A stretch of 6,902 nucleotides of DNA from an uncultured Thalassospira sp. Its GTDB lineage: Bacteria; Pseudomonadota; Alphaproteobacteria; Rhodospirillales_A; Thalassospiraceae. Position 1 is the stretch's first letter. Every line of letters begins with the position of its first letter. Under the pieces are notes generated by a model, which searched no databases, was not told the origin of the DNA, and worked only from the letters and a program-made list of their open reading frames with translations. Below, piece after piece: positions 1-5,509 of this stretch. Position numbers and translations under genes: made by a program. Location: contig CAMPHD010000180.1 in the NCBI GenBank assembly GCA_946885765.1, positions 1 to 6,902 on the forward strand. Direction: 5' to 3'.

Positions 1-38
1 TGTGAAAACCGGACGCGACGCTGGTTCATTCGTCGCAT
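1..38 (-). CDS. Possible 5' end of a minus-strand gene downstream of the ArsR regulator (partial)
   Basis: An ATG at 38 on the minus strand opens a frame that runs to the window edge without a stop, giving only 12 codons (MRRMNQRRVRFS). It lies 33 bp beyond the regulator's stop codon and in the same direction, so it could be the second gene of the regulator's operon. A second ATG at 29 is in the same frame. The ribosome binding site is poor. Metal-sensing ArsR proteins are often followed by an efflux transporter such as a CDF-family protein, but nothing in these 12 codons identifies the product. This is a weak call. Confidence 0.25.
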   Translation of the reverse strand, partial: MRRMNQRRVRFS

Positions 39-71
39 GTGGCAATTTCACGACAACGCAAAAGACGTATT

Positions 72-548
72 TCAGTCGTGGGTCACATGGGCAAAGACAT
101 CGCGAACAACACGGGAAATATGTTCGTCATCAATCTGATAGAAGATATGACGCCCGTTTCGTTCCGATGCCAGAATGCGCTGATCGCGCAATTGACGCAG
201 ATGATGGCTGGTCAGGGATTGCGACATGCCCGATGCCTCGGCCAGTTCGCCAACGGTTTGCGGTTTTTCCATGCAGCGCAGAACAAGCTGCAGCCGCCCG
301 GCATCCCCCAGAAGCGCAAAGATTTTTGCCGCTGCCTCGATATCAGGAAGCGACAGGTTATGACCGGTCGCACGCGACGCAACACGCGTTACGGCTTCGC
401 CCTGTTCGGTGGAAAGGCCAAGACGTGCGGCGGTGTCACATTCCTGACAATCGTCGCCGTTTTCGGCCCCGACGATCACGGGACGCGCCGGGGCAATTTC
501 GACCTTGCGGGATTTCGTTTTGCTTTGTGACATCCCCCTATTTTCCAT
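72..548 (-). CDS. ArsR/SmtB-family metal-responsive transcriptional repressor
   Basis: This is a winged-helix repressor of the ArsR/SmtB family, which releases DNA when it binds metal. Numbered from the ATG at 533 (153 aa), the domain spans about 64-153. The recognition helix is around SQSLTSHHLRQL (104-115) and the wing is near ERNGRHIFY. The C-terminal helix has D136, H138, H149 and H152, with the same spacing as the CzrA zinc ligands D84, H86, H97 and H100, so a Zn/Co-type alpha5 site is well supported. The SmtB alpha3 cysteine position is Thr here, so a CadC/SmtB alpha3N site is unlikely. A long N-terminal extension carries C29-x-x-C32. The start is uncertain. ATG 533 has its G-run touching the start codon, ATG 548 is used here, and ATG 590 (172 aa) has a GGAG four bases upstream. 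The gene is divergent from the small gene at 667, so the two may share a control region. Confidence 0.9.
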   Translation of the reverse strand: MENRGMSQSKTKSRKVEIAPARPVIVGAENGDDCQECDTAARLGLSTEQGEAVTRVASRATGHNLSLPDIEAAAKIFALLGDAGRLQLVLRCMEKPQTVGELAEASGMSQSLTSHHLRQLRDQRILASERNGRHIFYQIDDEHISRVVRDVFAHVTHD

Positions 549-666
549 GCCCAGCTTCACTTGGCAAGGGGACTTGATGTTTGTACGCATGGAACTCCGC
601 CCGACAGAGAACGTTACAGGTATGACACACCATCGAAAGTGCCAACCAGAGCAAGGAGACGCACCG

Positions 667-936
667 ATGCAAGAGCAAACAGCACTCGACATTTTCAATC
701 TGCGCCAGTCCCGTGACAGTTGGGAACGGAATGTGGCCGGTTACTGTGCGAAGAACGACATGCAGGTCGGAAATCTGCCCAAAGAGATTACCGGCCCCTA
801 TAACGAGATGAATGAGGCATGGGAAAAGCTTAAGACCGAAGGCGATGCCGCAAGCAACGCGACGGCGGAACAGTTCCACAAAGCGACCGAGAAGCTTGAA
901 AATGCATGGAATAAGATAACGGGTAGCAAGGGTTAA
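667..936 (+). CDS. Small helical protein of unknown function, paralog A (89 aa)
   Basis: I do not recognise a named family. The start is fixed by AGGAG about nine bases before ATG 667. The protein is hydrophilic, has no signal peptide or membrane segment, and is likely all-helical and cytoplasmic. It aligns without gaps to the next gene's product (1040-1312). By eye about 21 of 89 positions are identical, including W19-E20, C27, L37-P38, M48, A51-W52, F70, A73, L77 and A80-W81. Two segments (48-56 and 77-84) share an M/L-x-x-A-W-x-x pattern, which suggests an internal helical repeat. It is divergent from the metal sensor, so it could be under that regulator; this is inference only. A 103-bp gap with no clear terminator separates it from its paralog, so co-transcription is plausible. 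Confidence 0.8.
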   Translation: MQEQTALDIFNLRQSRDSWERNVAGYCAKNDMQVGNLPKEITGPYNEMNEAWEKLKTEGDAASNATAEQFHKATEKLENAWNKITGSKG

Positions 937-1039
937 GAGCCCCCAAAGGGGAATGCCCCAAAATCGCCTTTTCATTGCAAATCGATGACATGATTCCGCG
1001 CCAGATTGAAGCTGTCTGGAAAAGCAAAAGGAGGCTCCC

Positions 1040-1312
1040 ATGACAGCCCGCCCCATTCCGGAGCATGCAAAGCTCCATCAGGAATTCAAGGATTGGGAAT
1101 TCGGCCTTGCAGCCCATTGCAGGGAATCCGAAGACGGCCTCGAAAAACTTCCAAGCGAAGTTGTTCAGGCTTGGGATGACATGGATGCCGCCTGGAGCGA
1201 GATCAAGGACCATAGTGGTAATGTTCCGCAAGAAGCCCTGCAACGTTTTCGTGAAGCCAACCATCGTTTGCAGGAAGCGTGGGATGCCATGATCTCTTCC
1301 AAACGGCAATGA
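1040..1312 (+). CDS. Small helical protein of unknown function, paralog B (90 aa)
   Basis: This is the second member of a tandem pair with the gene at 667. A strong AAGGAGG lies at 1028-1034, five bases before ATG 1040. The product is 90 aa, soluble and charged, with no signal peptide. It keeps the pattern of paralog A: D18-W19-E20, C27, L37-P38, M48, A51-W52, F70, A73, L77 and A80-W81, with an extra W45. The conserved tryptophans and single cysteine argue for a shared fold, while most surface positions have diverged, so the duplication is probably old. No enzymatic motif is visible. Transcription most likely ends at the hairpin at 1394-1431. Confidence 0.82.
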   Translation: MTARPIPEHAKLHQEFKDWEFGLAAHCRESEDGLEKLPSEVVQAWDDMDAAWSEIKDHSGNVPQEALQRFREANHRLQEAWDAMISSKRQ

Positions 1313-1360
1313 AGACGCCGCGCTGGATGCACCAGACTTTTTCGTCTCCCTCTTCCTCCC

Positions 1361-1387
1361 AAGGCGGGGAACTCCCCTCTCCGCCTT
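1361..1387 (+). repeat. Stem-loop just upstream of the 1394 terminator
   Basis: AAGGCGG (1361-1367) and CCGCCTT (1381-1387) can form a 7-bp stem with a 13-base loop. Only TCC follows, with no T-run, so by itself it is not an intrinsic terminator. It lies six bases before the next hairpin and probably stabilises the 3' end of the small-gene transcript. Confidence 0.5.
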
Positions 1388-1393
1388 TCCTTC

Positions 1394-1431
1394 TGCAGCC
1401 GGGCACTCAACCGCTCCGGCTGCATTTTTTT
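1394..1431 (+). terminator. Rho-independent terminator after the paralog pair
   Basis: TGCAGCCGG (1394-1402) pairs perfectly with CCGGCTGCA (1416-1424) around a 13-base loop, followed directly by seven T (1425-1431). It lies 81 bases after the stop of paralog B and separates that pair from the SDR gene. Confidence 0.85.
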
Positions 1432-1563
1432 GTCCATTTTTCGACCGCAAGCGGTTCACCCGAAAAGCTTTCGGCGATCTTCTGGAATTCGTCGCCAACG
1501 ATCTGTAAGCTCTTCTGATCGGAACAGGTGCGTTATGCGGCCCGGTCCTTCATTAAAAACAAG

Positions 1564-1583
1564 GCAGCCCGCTTTATGGCTGC
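1564..1583. repeat. Short hairpin in the leader of the SDR gene
   Basis: GCAGCC (1564-1569) and GGCTGC (1578-1583) form a 6-bp stem with an 8-base loop. It ends four bases before the likely ribosome binding site of the SDR gene (AGGGGA, 1588-1593). On the minus strand it is followed by CTTGTTTTT, so it could also act as a weak terminator there, but no minus-strand gene reads into it. Confidence 0.4.
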
Positions 1584-1601
1584 GATCAGGGGAAGCAGGG
1601 A

Positions 1602-2366
1602 ATGGAAAACAAGGTTGCCCTCGTGACCGGGGCTGCGCGCGGTATCGGGCTTGCCATCACACATCTTTTTGTCGAACTCGGCTGGCGGGTTGCGATGATT
1701 GACCGTGATGGTGATGAACTTCGAACGGCATCACGCGATATCGCCAATGCCAAGGCATTTGAATATGACATCTCGATCCCCGAACAGGTCGACTTGATGA
1801 TCGACGAAATCCTGACCGAATTCGACCGGATTGATGCGGTTGTCAATAATGCCGGGGTTGCGGATTTTCTGCCAATTGGCGAAACCGATTTTAGCGCGTG
1901 GCGCCGGATCATGGAAACCAACCTTGACGGGACATTTCTTGTTTCGCAGGCGGCCATTCCGGCGCTCAAGCAGACCAAGGGTGCGATTGTCAATATCGGC
2001 TCGATTTCAGGACTTCGGGCATCGACCCTTCGGGTTGCCTATGGCACATCGAAGGCAGCCGTCATTCACATGACCAAACAGCAGGCGATCGAGCTTGGCG
2101 ATTTTGGTGTTCGGGCCAATTGCGTCTGCCCCGGCCCGGTCAAAACCAAGCTTGCCATGGCGGTTCATTCGCCGGAAATCATATCGGCCTATCTTGATGC
2201 CATGCCGCTTGGCCGGTATGGCAGCGAACGCGAAATCGCCGAAGTGATTGCGTTTCTATGCTCCGACAAGGCGAGTTACGTTACCGGTCAGGTGATCGCG
2301 GCCGACGGCGGGTTTGAAACGGCTGGTGTCGGGCTTCCGGCGTTGCGCAAGGCTGCCGAAGAATAA
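1602..2366 (+). CDS. Short-chain dehydrogenase/reductase (classical SDR), 254 aa
   Basis: This is a classical SDR oxidoreductase with a Rossmann fold, probably a cytoplasmic NAD(P)(H)-dependent alcohol/ketone or sugar dehydrogenase. T9-G-A-A-R-G-I-G16 is the nucleotide-binding TGxxxGxG motif. D34 at the end of beta2 favours NAD(H) over NADP(H). N82-N83-A84-G85 is the NNAG motif. The catalytic set is complete: N107, S134, Y147 and K151, with the usual 13-residue Ser-Tyr spacing. PGP at 177-179 follows, and the C-terminus has the family's typical YVTGQ...DGG segment. The length is normal for the family. The start at 1602 is supported by AGGGGA at 1588-1593. The substrate cannot be read from the sequence, and the neighbours (small proteins before, a MAPEG protein after) do not point to a pathway. 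It appears to be a single-gene unit, followed by a stem-loop at 2373-2428. Confidence 0.93.
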   Translation: MENKVALVTGAARGIGLAITHLFVELGWRVAMIDRDGDELRTASRDIANAKAFEYDISIPEQVDLMIDEILTEFDRIDAVVNNAGVADFLPIGETDFSAWRRIMETNLDGTFLVSQAAIPALKQTKGAIVNIGSISGLRASTLRVAYGTSKAAVIHMTKQQAIELGDFGVRANCVCPGPVKTKLAMAVHSPEIISAYLDAMPLGRYGSEREIAEVIAFLCSDKASYVTGQVIAADGGFETAGVGLPALRKAAEE

Positions 2367-2372
2367 GAATTC

Positions 2373-2429
2373 AGGCGATCACCTTTGGCTGAATGTGCAA
2401 ACTTCATTGCGCAAAGGTGTGATCGCTTT
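2373..2429 (+). terminator. Long bulged stem-loop after the SDR gene, probable terminator
   Basis: GCGATCACCTTTG (2375-2387) pairs with CAAAGGTG-TGATCGC (2412-2426), leaving a 2-base bulge. G-T and A-T pairs extend the stem outward to 2373/2428. The loop is 24 bases and holds a further small AATG/CATT pairing. A pyrimidine stretch (TTTCCCTTCTTCC) follows rather than a clean T-run, so termination efficiency is uncertain. It lies about seven bases after the SDR stop and 50 bases before the MAPEG start, so it could also be an element of the MAPEG leader. Confidence 0.55.
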
Positions 2430-2479
2430 CCCTTCTTCCTGCGTATGGCAGGGAAACACCATCACTCAAAGGTATTTCC

Positions 2480-2890
2480 TTGCCAATCGAACTCGCCCTT
2501 CTCGTCCTCAATGCTCTTTTCTGCCTTGCGTTCCCGTGGGTTTACAACTGGTCCTATGGCAGGCAGGTTGGCGGCAAACGCCTGATGGGCAATCGTGATA
2601 ATCTGCCCGAACGGCAGGGCTTGGCCGCGCGCGGCCTGCGGGCCCATCAGAACCATCTGGAAAATCTGGTGCCGTTTGCGATCATCGTTCTGGTCGCGCA
2701 CGCCATCGGTATCTCAAACACAGTCACCACGACCTGTGCGGTTGTCTTTACCATCGCCCGCCTTGCTCATGCCGGGTTCTATTTTGCCGGGATCACACGC
2801 CTTCCAAGGATCAATGGCGTGCGATCAATTTCCTATTTTGTCAGCCTGTTTGCGATGCTGATCTTTGCCGCGCAATTATTTGGGACCTAA
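2480..2890 (+). CDS. MAPEG-family integral membrane protein, 136 aa
   Basis: MAPEG proteins (membrane-associated proteins in eicosanoid and glutathione metabolism) are small four-helix inner-membrane proteins. Some are microsomal-type glutathione transferases, but bacterial members are mostly uncharacterised. The family signature is clear: R54-A-H-Q-N-H-L-E61 followed by N62-L-V-P65, and R94-L-A-H-A-G-F-Y-F-A-G104 later. Hydrophobic segments at about 4-22, 63-80, 84-105 and 117-134 fit four membrane helices, and the length is normal. The start is TTG at 2480, with AAAGG (2468-2472) seven bases upstream; there is no in-frame ATG that fits. Glutathione transferase activity is only a family-level possibility. 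The gene has the same direction as the SDR gene before it and yjdM after it, but a stem-loop and 102 bp respectively separate them. Confidence 0.88.
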   Translation: MPIELALLVLNALFCLAFPWVYNWSYGRQVGGKRLMGNRDNLPERQGLAARGLRAHQNHLENLVPFAIIVLVAHAIGISNTVTTTCAVVFTIARLAHAGFYFAGITRLPRINGVRSISYFVSLFAMLIFAAQLFGT

Positions 2891-2992
2891 TATCGGCGCA
2901 ACCTCTCGACAATCGGGAATTCGGGCGTTACGAGATAGGCGGCCAAACCGGAACGGGTGGGTCTTTATCAAGCTTTTACCCAAGGATTTGCC

Positions 2993-3328
2993 GTGAACAC
3001 GCTGCCCCCCTGCCCGAAATGCCAGTCGCCCTATACCTACGAAGATGGCGAATTGCTGATTTGCCCGGAATGCGCCCATGAATGGTCGCAGCAAACCGCA
3101 ACAGGCGGAGACGAAACCGAATACAAGGATGCCAATGGCAATATCCTTGCCGATGGCGATACGGTTTCGATCATCAAGGATCTGAAGGTCAAGGGTACGT
3201 CACAACCTCTTAAGGTCGGCACCAAGGTCAAGAATATCCGCCTTGTCGAAGGCGACCACAATATCGATTGCAAGATCGACGGATTTGGCCCGATGAAGCT
3301 TAAATCTGAATTTGTCAAAAAGATCTGA
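2993..3328 (+). CDS. yjdM: YjdM/PhnA-like zinc-ribbon protein, 111 aa
   Basis: This is a near-textbook match to the YjdM family, formerly called PhnA. An N-terminal zinc ribbon uses C7-x-x-C10 and C24-x-x-C27 (CPKC, CPEC). It is followed by the highly conserved [20 protein letters not shown] and [20 protein letters not shown] segments and the C-terminal [11 protein letters not shown]. The start is GTG at 2993, with AAGGA (2982-2986) six bases upstream, which gives 111 aa, the length I recall for E. coli YjdM. The historical name suggested a role in phosphonate use, but the family is not phosphonoacetate hydrolase and its function remains unclear. No phosphonate genes are nearby. No convincing terminator follows before the next promoter-like element. 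Confidence 0.95.
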   Translation: MNTLPPCPKCQSPYTYEDGELLICPECAHEWSQQTATGGDETEYKDANGNILADGDTVSIIKDLKVKGTSQPLKVGTKVKNIRLVEGDHNIDCKIDGFGPMKLKSEFVKKI

Positions 3329-3357
3329 TTACAGGCTTCGCCCCTAAAACCCTGTGC

Positions 3358-3395
3358 CGACGACATTGCGACTAGGTTCTGGTACAATGTCGTCG
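3358..3395. repeat. Perfect 11-bp inverted repeat covering a promoter
   Basis: CGACGACATTG (3358-3368) and CAATGTCGTCG (3385-3395) are exact reverse complements around a 16-base spacer. No T-run follows, so it is a better operator candidate than terminator. The arms overlap the -35 and -10 elements described for 3360-3388, so a repressor bound here would block RNA polymerase. Confidence 0.75.
3360..3388 (+). promoter_or_regulatory. Sigma70-like promoter of the small lipoprotein gene
   Basis: The -10 candidate TACAAT (3383-3388) matches TATAAT at five of six positions and is preceded by TGG, an extended -10 (TGn) pattern. The -35 candidate ACGACA (3360-3365) matches four of six positions at the optimal 17-bp spacing. 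Transcription would start near 3395, about 43 bases before the ATG at 3438. Confidence 0.55.
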
Positions 3396-3437
3396 TCTGA
3401 TACTGACTTGAACCATCCGAAGGAAACGGGGGCCACC

Positions 3438-3587
3438 ATGCGCCACCTTGCCCTTATCGCCACAATAGTCGCGACCCTGTCGCTATCTTCCTGCCTGACC
3501 TTTAACTGGCAGCGCAGCGTTCAGCAGGTTTTATCGAATGCGTGCAATTCGACGGGGGATTGCGGGTCGGATGGGCCGGGTTATTAG
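3438..3587 (+). CDS. Small lipoprotein, 49 aa
   Basis: This is a short secreted lipoprotein of unrecognised family. Residues 1-18 form a signal peptide with R2 and a hydrophobic core. The lipobox is L16-S17-S18-C19, giving a 31-residue mature peptide lipidated at C19. The residue after the cysteine is Leu rather than Asp, which in enterobacteria would favour outer-membrane sorting. The mature part ends with C36-NSTGD-C42, a possible disulfide loop, and a Gly/Ser/Pro tail. The start is ATG 3438. GGGGG (3428-3432) lies five bases upstream and AAGGAA lies further back. The frame stays open upstream to about 3354, but that extension would put the signal peptide inside the protein and overlap the promoter, so I reject it. 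It resembles entericidin-type small lipoproteins in size and layout only. Confidence 0.75.
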   Translation: MRHLALIATIVATLSLSSCLTFNWQRSVQQVLSNACNSTGDCGSDGPGY

Positions 3588-3601
3588 AACAGCCCCAAAC
3601 A

Positions 3602-3637
3602 AAACGGCGCGCCCAATGGACGCGCCGTTTGTTGTTT
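3602..3637. terminator. Bidirectional terminator between the lipoprotein gene and guaA
   Basis: AAACGGCGCG (3602-3611) and CGCGCCGTTT (3621-3630) form a perfect 10-bp stem with a 9-base loop. On the plus strand GTTGTTT follows. On the minus strand the stem is followed by TGTTTGG. It lies between two convergent genes (stops at 3587 and 3654), so it probably serves both. Confidence 0.85.
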
Positions 3638-3653
3638 CCGATAACCGGAAAGC

Positions 3654-5207
3654 TTATTCCCACTCAATCGTTCCCGGTGGTTTCGAGGTGTAGTCGTAGG
3701 TGACACGGTTGATGCCGTTGACCTCGTTGATGATCCGGTTGGCGATGCGGCCAAGGAGTTCCGGCGGGAAGGCGAAGAAGTCGGCGGTCATGCCGTCGGT
3801 CGAGGTGACAGCGCGCAGCGCACAGGCATAGTCATAGGTACGACCATCGCCCATCACGCCAACAGTACGGACCGGCAGCAGCACCGCGAAGGCCTGCCAG
3901 ATGGCGTCATAGAGACCGGCATTGCGGATTTCTTCGAGATAGATCGCATCGGCCTTGCGCAGGATATCGAGCTTTTCACGCGTGATCGGCTGGCCGGGGA
4001 TGCGGATGGCGAGGCCCGGCCCGGGGAACGGATGACGACCAACAAAGCTGTCGGGCAGACCCAGTTCACGGCCAAGGTCGCGGACTTCGTCCTTGAACAA
4101 TTCGCGCAGCGGTTCGACCAGTTGCATGTTCATGCGTTCCGGAAGGCCGCCAACATTATGGTGTGACTTGATAGTGACCGACGGGCCGCCGGTGAAAGAC
4201 ACGCTTTCGATGACGTCCGGGTAAAGGGTCCCCTGTGCCAGGAAGTCGGCACCGCCGATTTTCTTGGCCTCTTCCTCGAACACTTCGATGAACAGTCGGC
4301 CAATGGTTTTGCGTTTGGTTTCCGGATCGATTTCGCCTTCGATCGCACCAATGAAGGTTTCGGACGCATCAACATGGACCAGCGGAATGTTGTAATGGTC
4401 ACGGAACAGGTTGACGACCTGATCGGCCTCGCCCGAGCGCATGAAACCATGATCAACGAACACACAGGTCAGCTGATCGCCAATTGCTTCATGGATCAGG
4501 ACCGCAGTGACCGAGCTGTCAACACCACCCGAAAGACCACAAATGACCTTGCCATCACCGACCTGTTTGCGAATTTTGGCAATGGCGTCGTCTTTATAGG
4601 CGTTCATCGTCCAGTCGCCAGAGCAACCGGCAACACCATGCGTGAAGTTCTTAAGCAGCTGCGCGCCATGCGGGGTGTGGACCACTTCAGGGTGGAACTG
4701 CACGGCATAGAATTTCTTGTCGTCATTGGCGATGGCGGCAAACGGTGCGCCTTCGGATTTGCCAACAACGCGGAACCCGTCAGGAAGGGCATCGACGCGG
4801 TCGCCGTGGCTCATCCAGACCTGTTCGCGTGCACCTTCGGCCCAGATGCCGGTGAACAGCGCGCAGTCTTCGATCACATCGACAAAGGCACGACCGAATT
4901 CGCGGTGATCGGACGTTGCGACCTTGCCGCCAAGCTGGTTGACCATGGTCTGCTGACCATAGCAGATGCAAAGCACCGGCACGCCAAGTTCAAAAACCTT
5001 TGCCGGGGCCGAGGGTGCCTTGTCCCAATGGACCGATGCCGGGCCACCAGACAGGATCACGGCCTTGGGCGCGTATTCGTCAAGGAAAGCATCCGAGACA
5101 TTGTTGAAGGGGTGAATTTCGCTATAGACACCGCTTTCGCGCACGCGGCGTGCAATCAGCTGGGTGACCTGCGATCCAAAATCAATAATCAGCACGCGAT
5201 CTGTCAT
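3654..5207 (-). CDS. guaA: GMP synthase (glutamine-hydrolysing)
   Basis: GuaA converts XMP, ATP and glutamine to GMP in the last step of guanine nucleotide synthesis, in the cytoplasm. At 517 aa it is full length. The N-terminal class I glutamine amidotransferase domain (about 1-195) has the nucleophile C82 in CYGQQ and the H172/E174 pair in FHPEV. The ATP pyrophosphatase domain starts around 200, with the PP-loop S226-G-G-V-D-S-S232. The C-terminal dimerisation domain has [13 protein letters not shown] and ends in [11 protein letters not shown], as expected. The ATG at 5207 is preceded by GGAG about ten bases upstream. It is divergent from the gene at 5510. The rsmB-like gene lies further upstream on the same strand, but a plus-strand gene separates the two, so guaA must have its own promoter within 5208-5509. 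I see no frameshift or missing catalytic residue. Confidence 0.98.
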   Translation of the reverse strand: MTDRVLIIDFGSQVTQLIARRVRESGVYSEIHPFNNVSDAFLDEYAPKAVILSGGPASVHWDKAPSAPAKVFELGVPVLCICYGQQTMVNQLGGKVATSDHREFGRAFVDVIEDCALFTGIWAEGAREQVWMSHGDRVDALPDGFRVVGKSEGAPFAAIANDDKKFYAVQFHPEVVHTPHGAQLLKNFTHGVAGCSGDWTMNAYKDDAIAKIRKQVGDGKVICGLSGGVDSSVTAVLIHEAIGDQLTCVFVDHGFMRSGEADQVVNLFRDHYNIPLVHVDASETFIGAIEGEIDPETKRKTIGRLFIEVFEEEAKKIGGADFLAQGTLYPDVIESVSFTGGPSVTIKSHHNVGGLPERMNMQLVEPLRELFKDEVRDLGRELGLPDSFVGRHPFPGPGLAIRIPGQPITREKLDILRKADAIYLEEIRNAGLYDAIWQAFAVLLPVRTVGVMGDGRTYDYACALRAVTSTDGMTADFFAFPPELLGRIANRIINEVNGINRVTYDYTSKPPGTIEWE

Positions 5208-5509
5208 CGGGCCGTATCTCCGTCGAGTATGGGGTTGCGCCGTACATACGCCAAACCATCCGTCTCGGCAACCCGGCGCAAACGGTTACCTTGGGATGCA
5301 TTCATGAAATTCTGATGCCGAATTCCGGCATTTGGGGACAATTGCGGCCTTTTCCTGCCGGAACGCCCCCGAAAAGAGCACAATTGGTCCCTTTTTCCTG
5401 CGCAATGCGTCTGTAACTTGGTTTCCAACGGAGCACGGAGATAACCGCGTCCGACAGAATTAGAAATCATGAGCAAATCAAGTTTGACCATGCAAAGGGA
5501 CACAGACAA
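5208..5509. other. 302-bp divergent control region between guaA and the 5510 gene
   Basis: No conserved gene is visible here. It holds two imperfect direct repeats (5338-5358 and 5380-5401), a short dyad ATGCCG-aattc-CGGCAT (5315-5331), and a possible 33-codon minus-strand ORF (5204-5305) overlapping the guaA start. Promoters for both genes must lie here. A weak plus-strand candidate is TTGGTT (5418-5423) with GATAAC (5440-5445), 16-bp spacing. I could not find a convincing guaA promoter by eye. Confidence 0.6.
5338..5401. repeat. Pair of imperfect direct repeats upstream of guaA
   Basis: Copy 1 (5338-5358) and copy 2 (5380-5401) both begin ACAATTG and end TTTTCCTGC. They differ only in the middle (CGGCC against GTCCCT). 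They start 42 bp apart, which is four turns of B-DNA, so two proteins would bind the same face of the helix. They lie 130-195 bp upstream of guaA and 110-170 bp upstream of the 5510 gene. Confidence 0.65.

Noticed and set aside
2..577. Long plus-strand frames at 2-577 and 39-530.
   Set aside because: Both are antisense to the ArsR-type gene, whose motifs and metal ligands are clear on the minus strand.
543..594. Inverted repeat TTCCATGC (543-550) and GCATGGAA (587-594) in the arsR upstream region.
   Set aside because: Only 8 bp with a 36-bp spacer, and each arm coincides with a possible arsR start codon, so it may be chance. It does not resemble a SmtB/CzrA operator.
941..959. CCCC-AAA-GGGG and GGGG-AATG-CCCC alternative hairpins after paralog A.
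   Set aside because: The stems are only 4 bp with no T-run, too weak to call a terminator or a switch.
1551..1583. Minus-strand terminator-like hairpin followed by CTTGTTTTT.
   Set aside because: No minus-strand gene lies upstream that would need it, so I list only the hairpin as a weak leader element.
2957..2992. An upstream GTG start that would lengthen YjdM by 12 residues.
   Set aside because: The GTG at 2993 has a well-spaced AAGGA and gives the family's usual length and N-terminus.
4374..5315. A 313-codon plus-strand open frame.
   Set aside because: It is antisense to the conserved guaA gene, and its product has no coherent domain.
5315..5331. Dyad ATGCCG-aattc-CGGCAT in the guaA upstream region.
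   Set aside because: Six-bp arms are too short to claim as an operator without conservation data.
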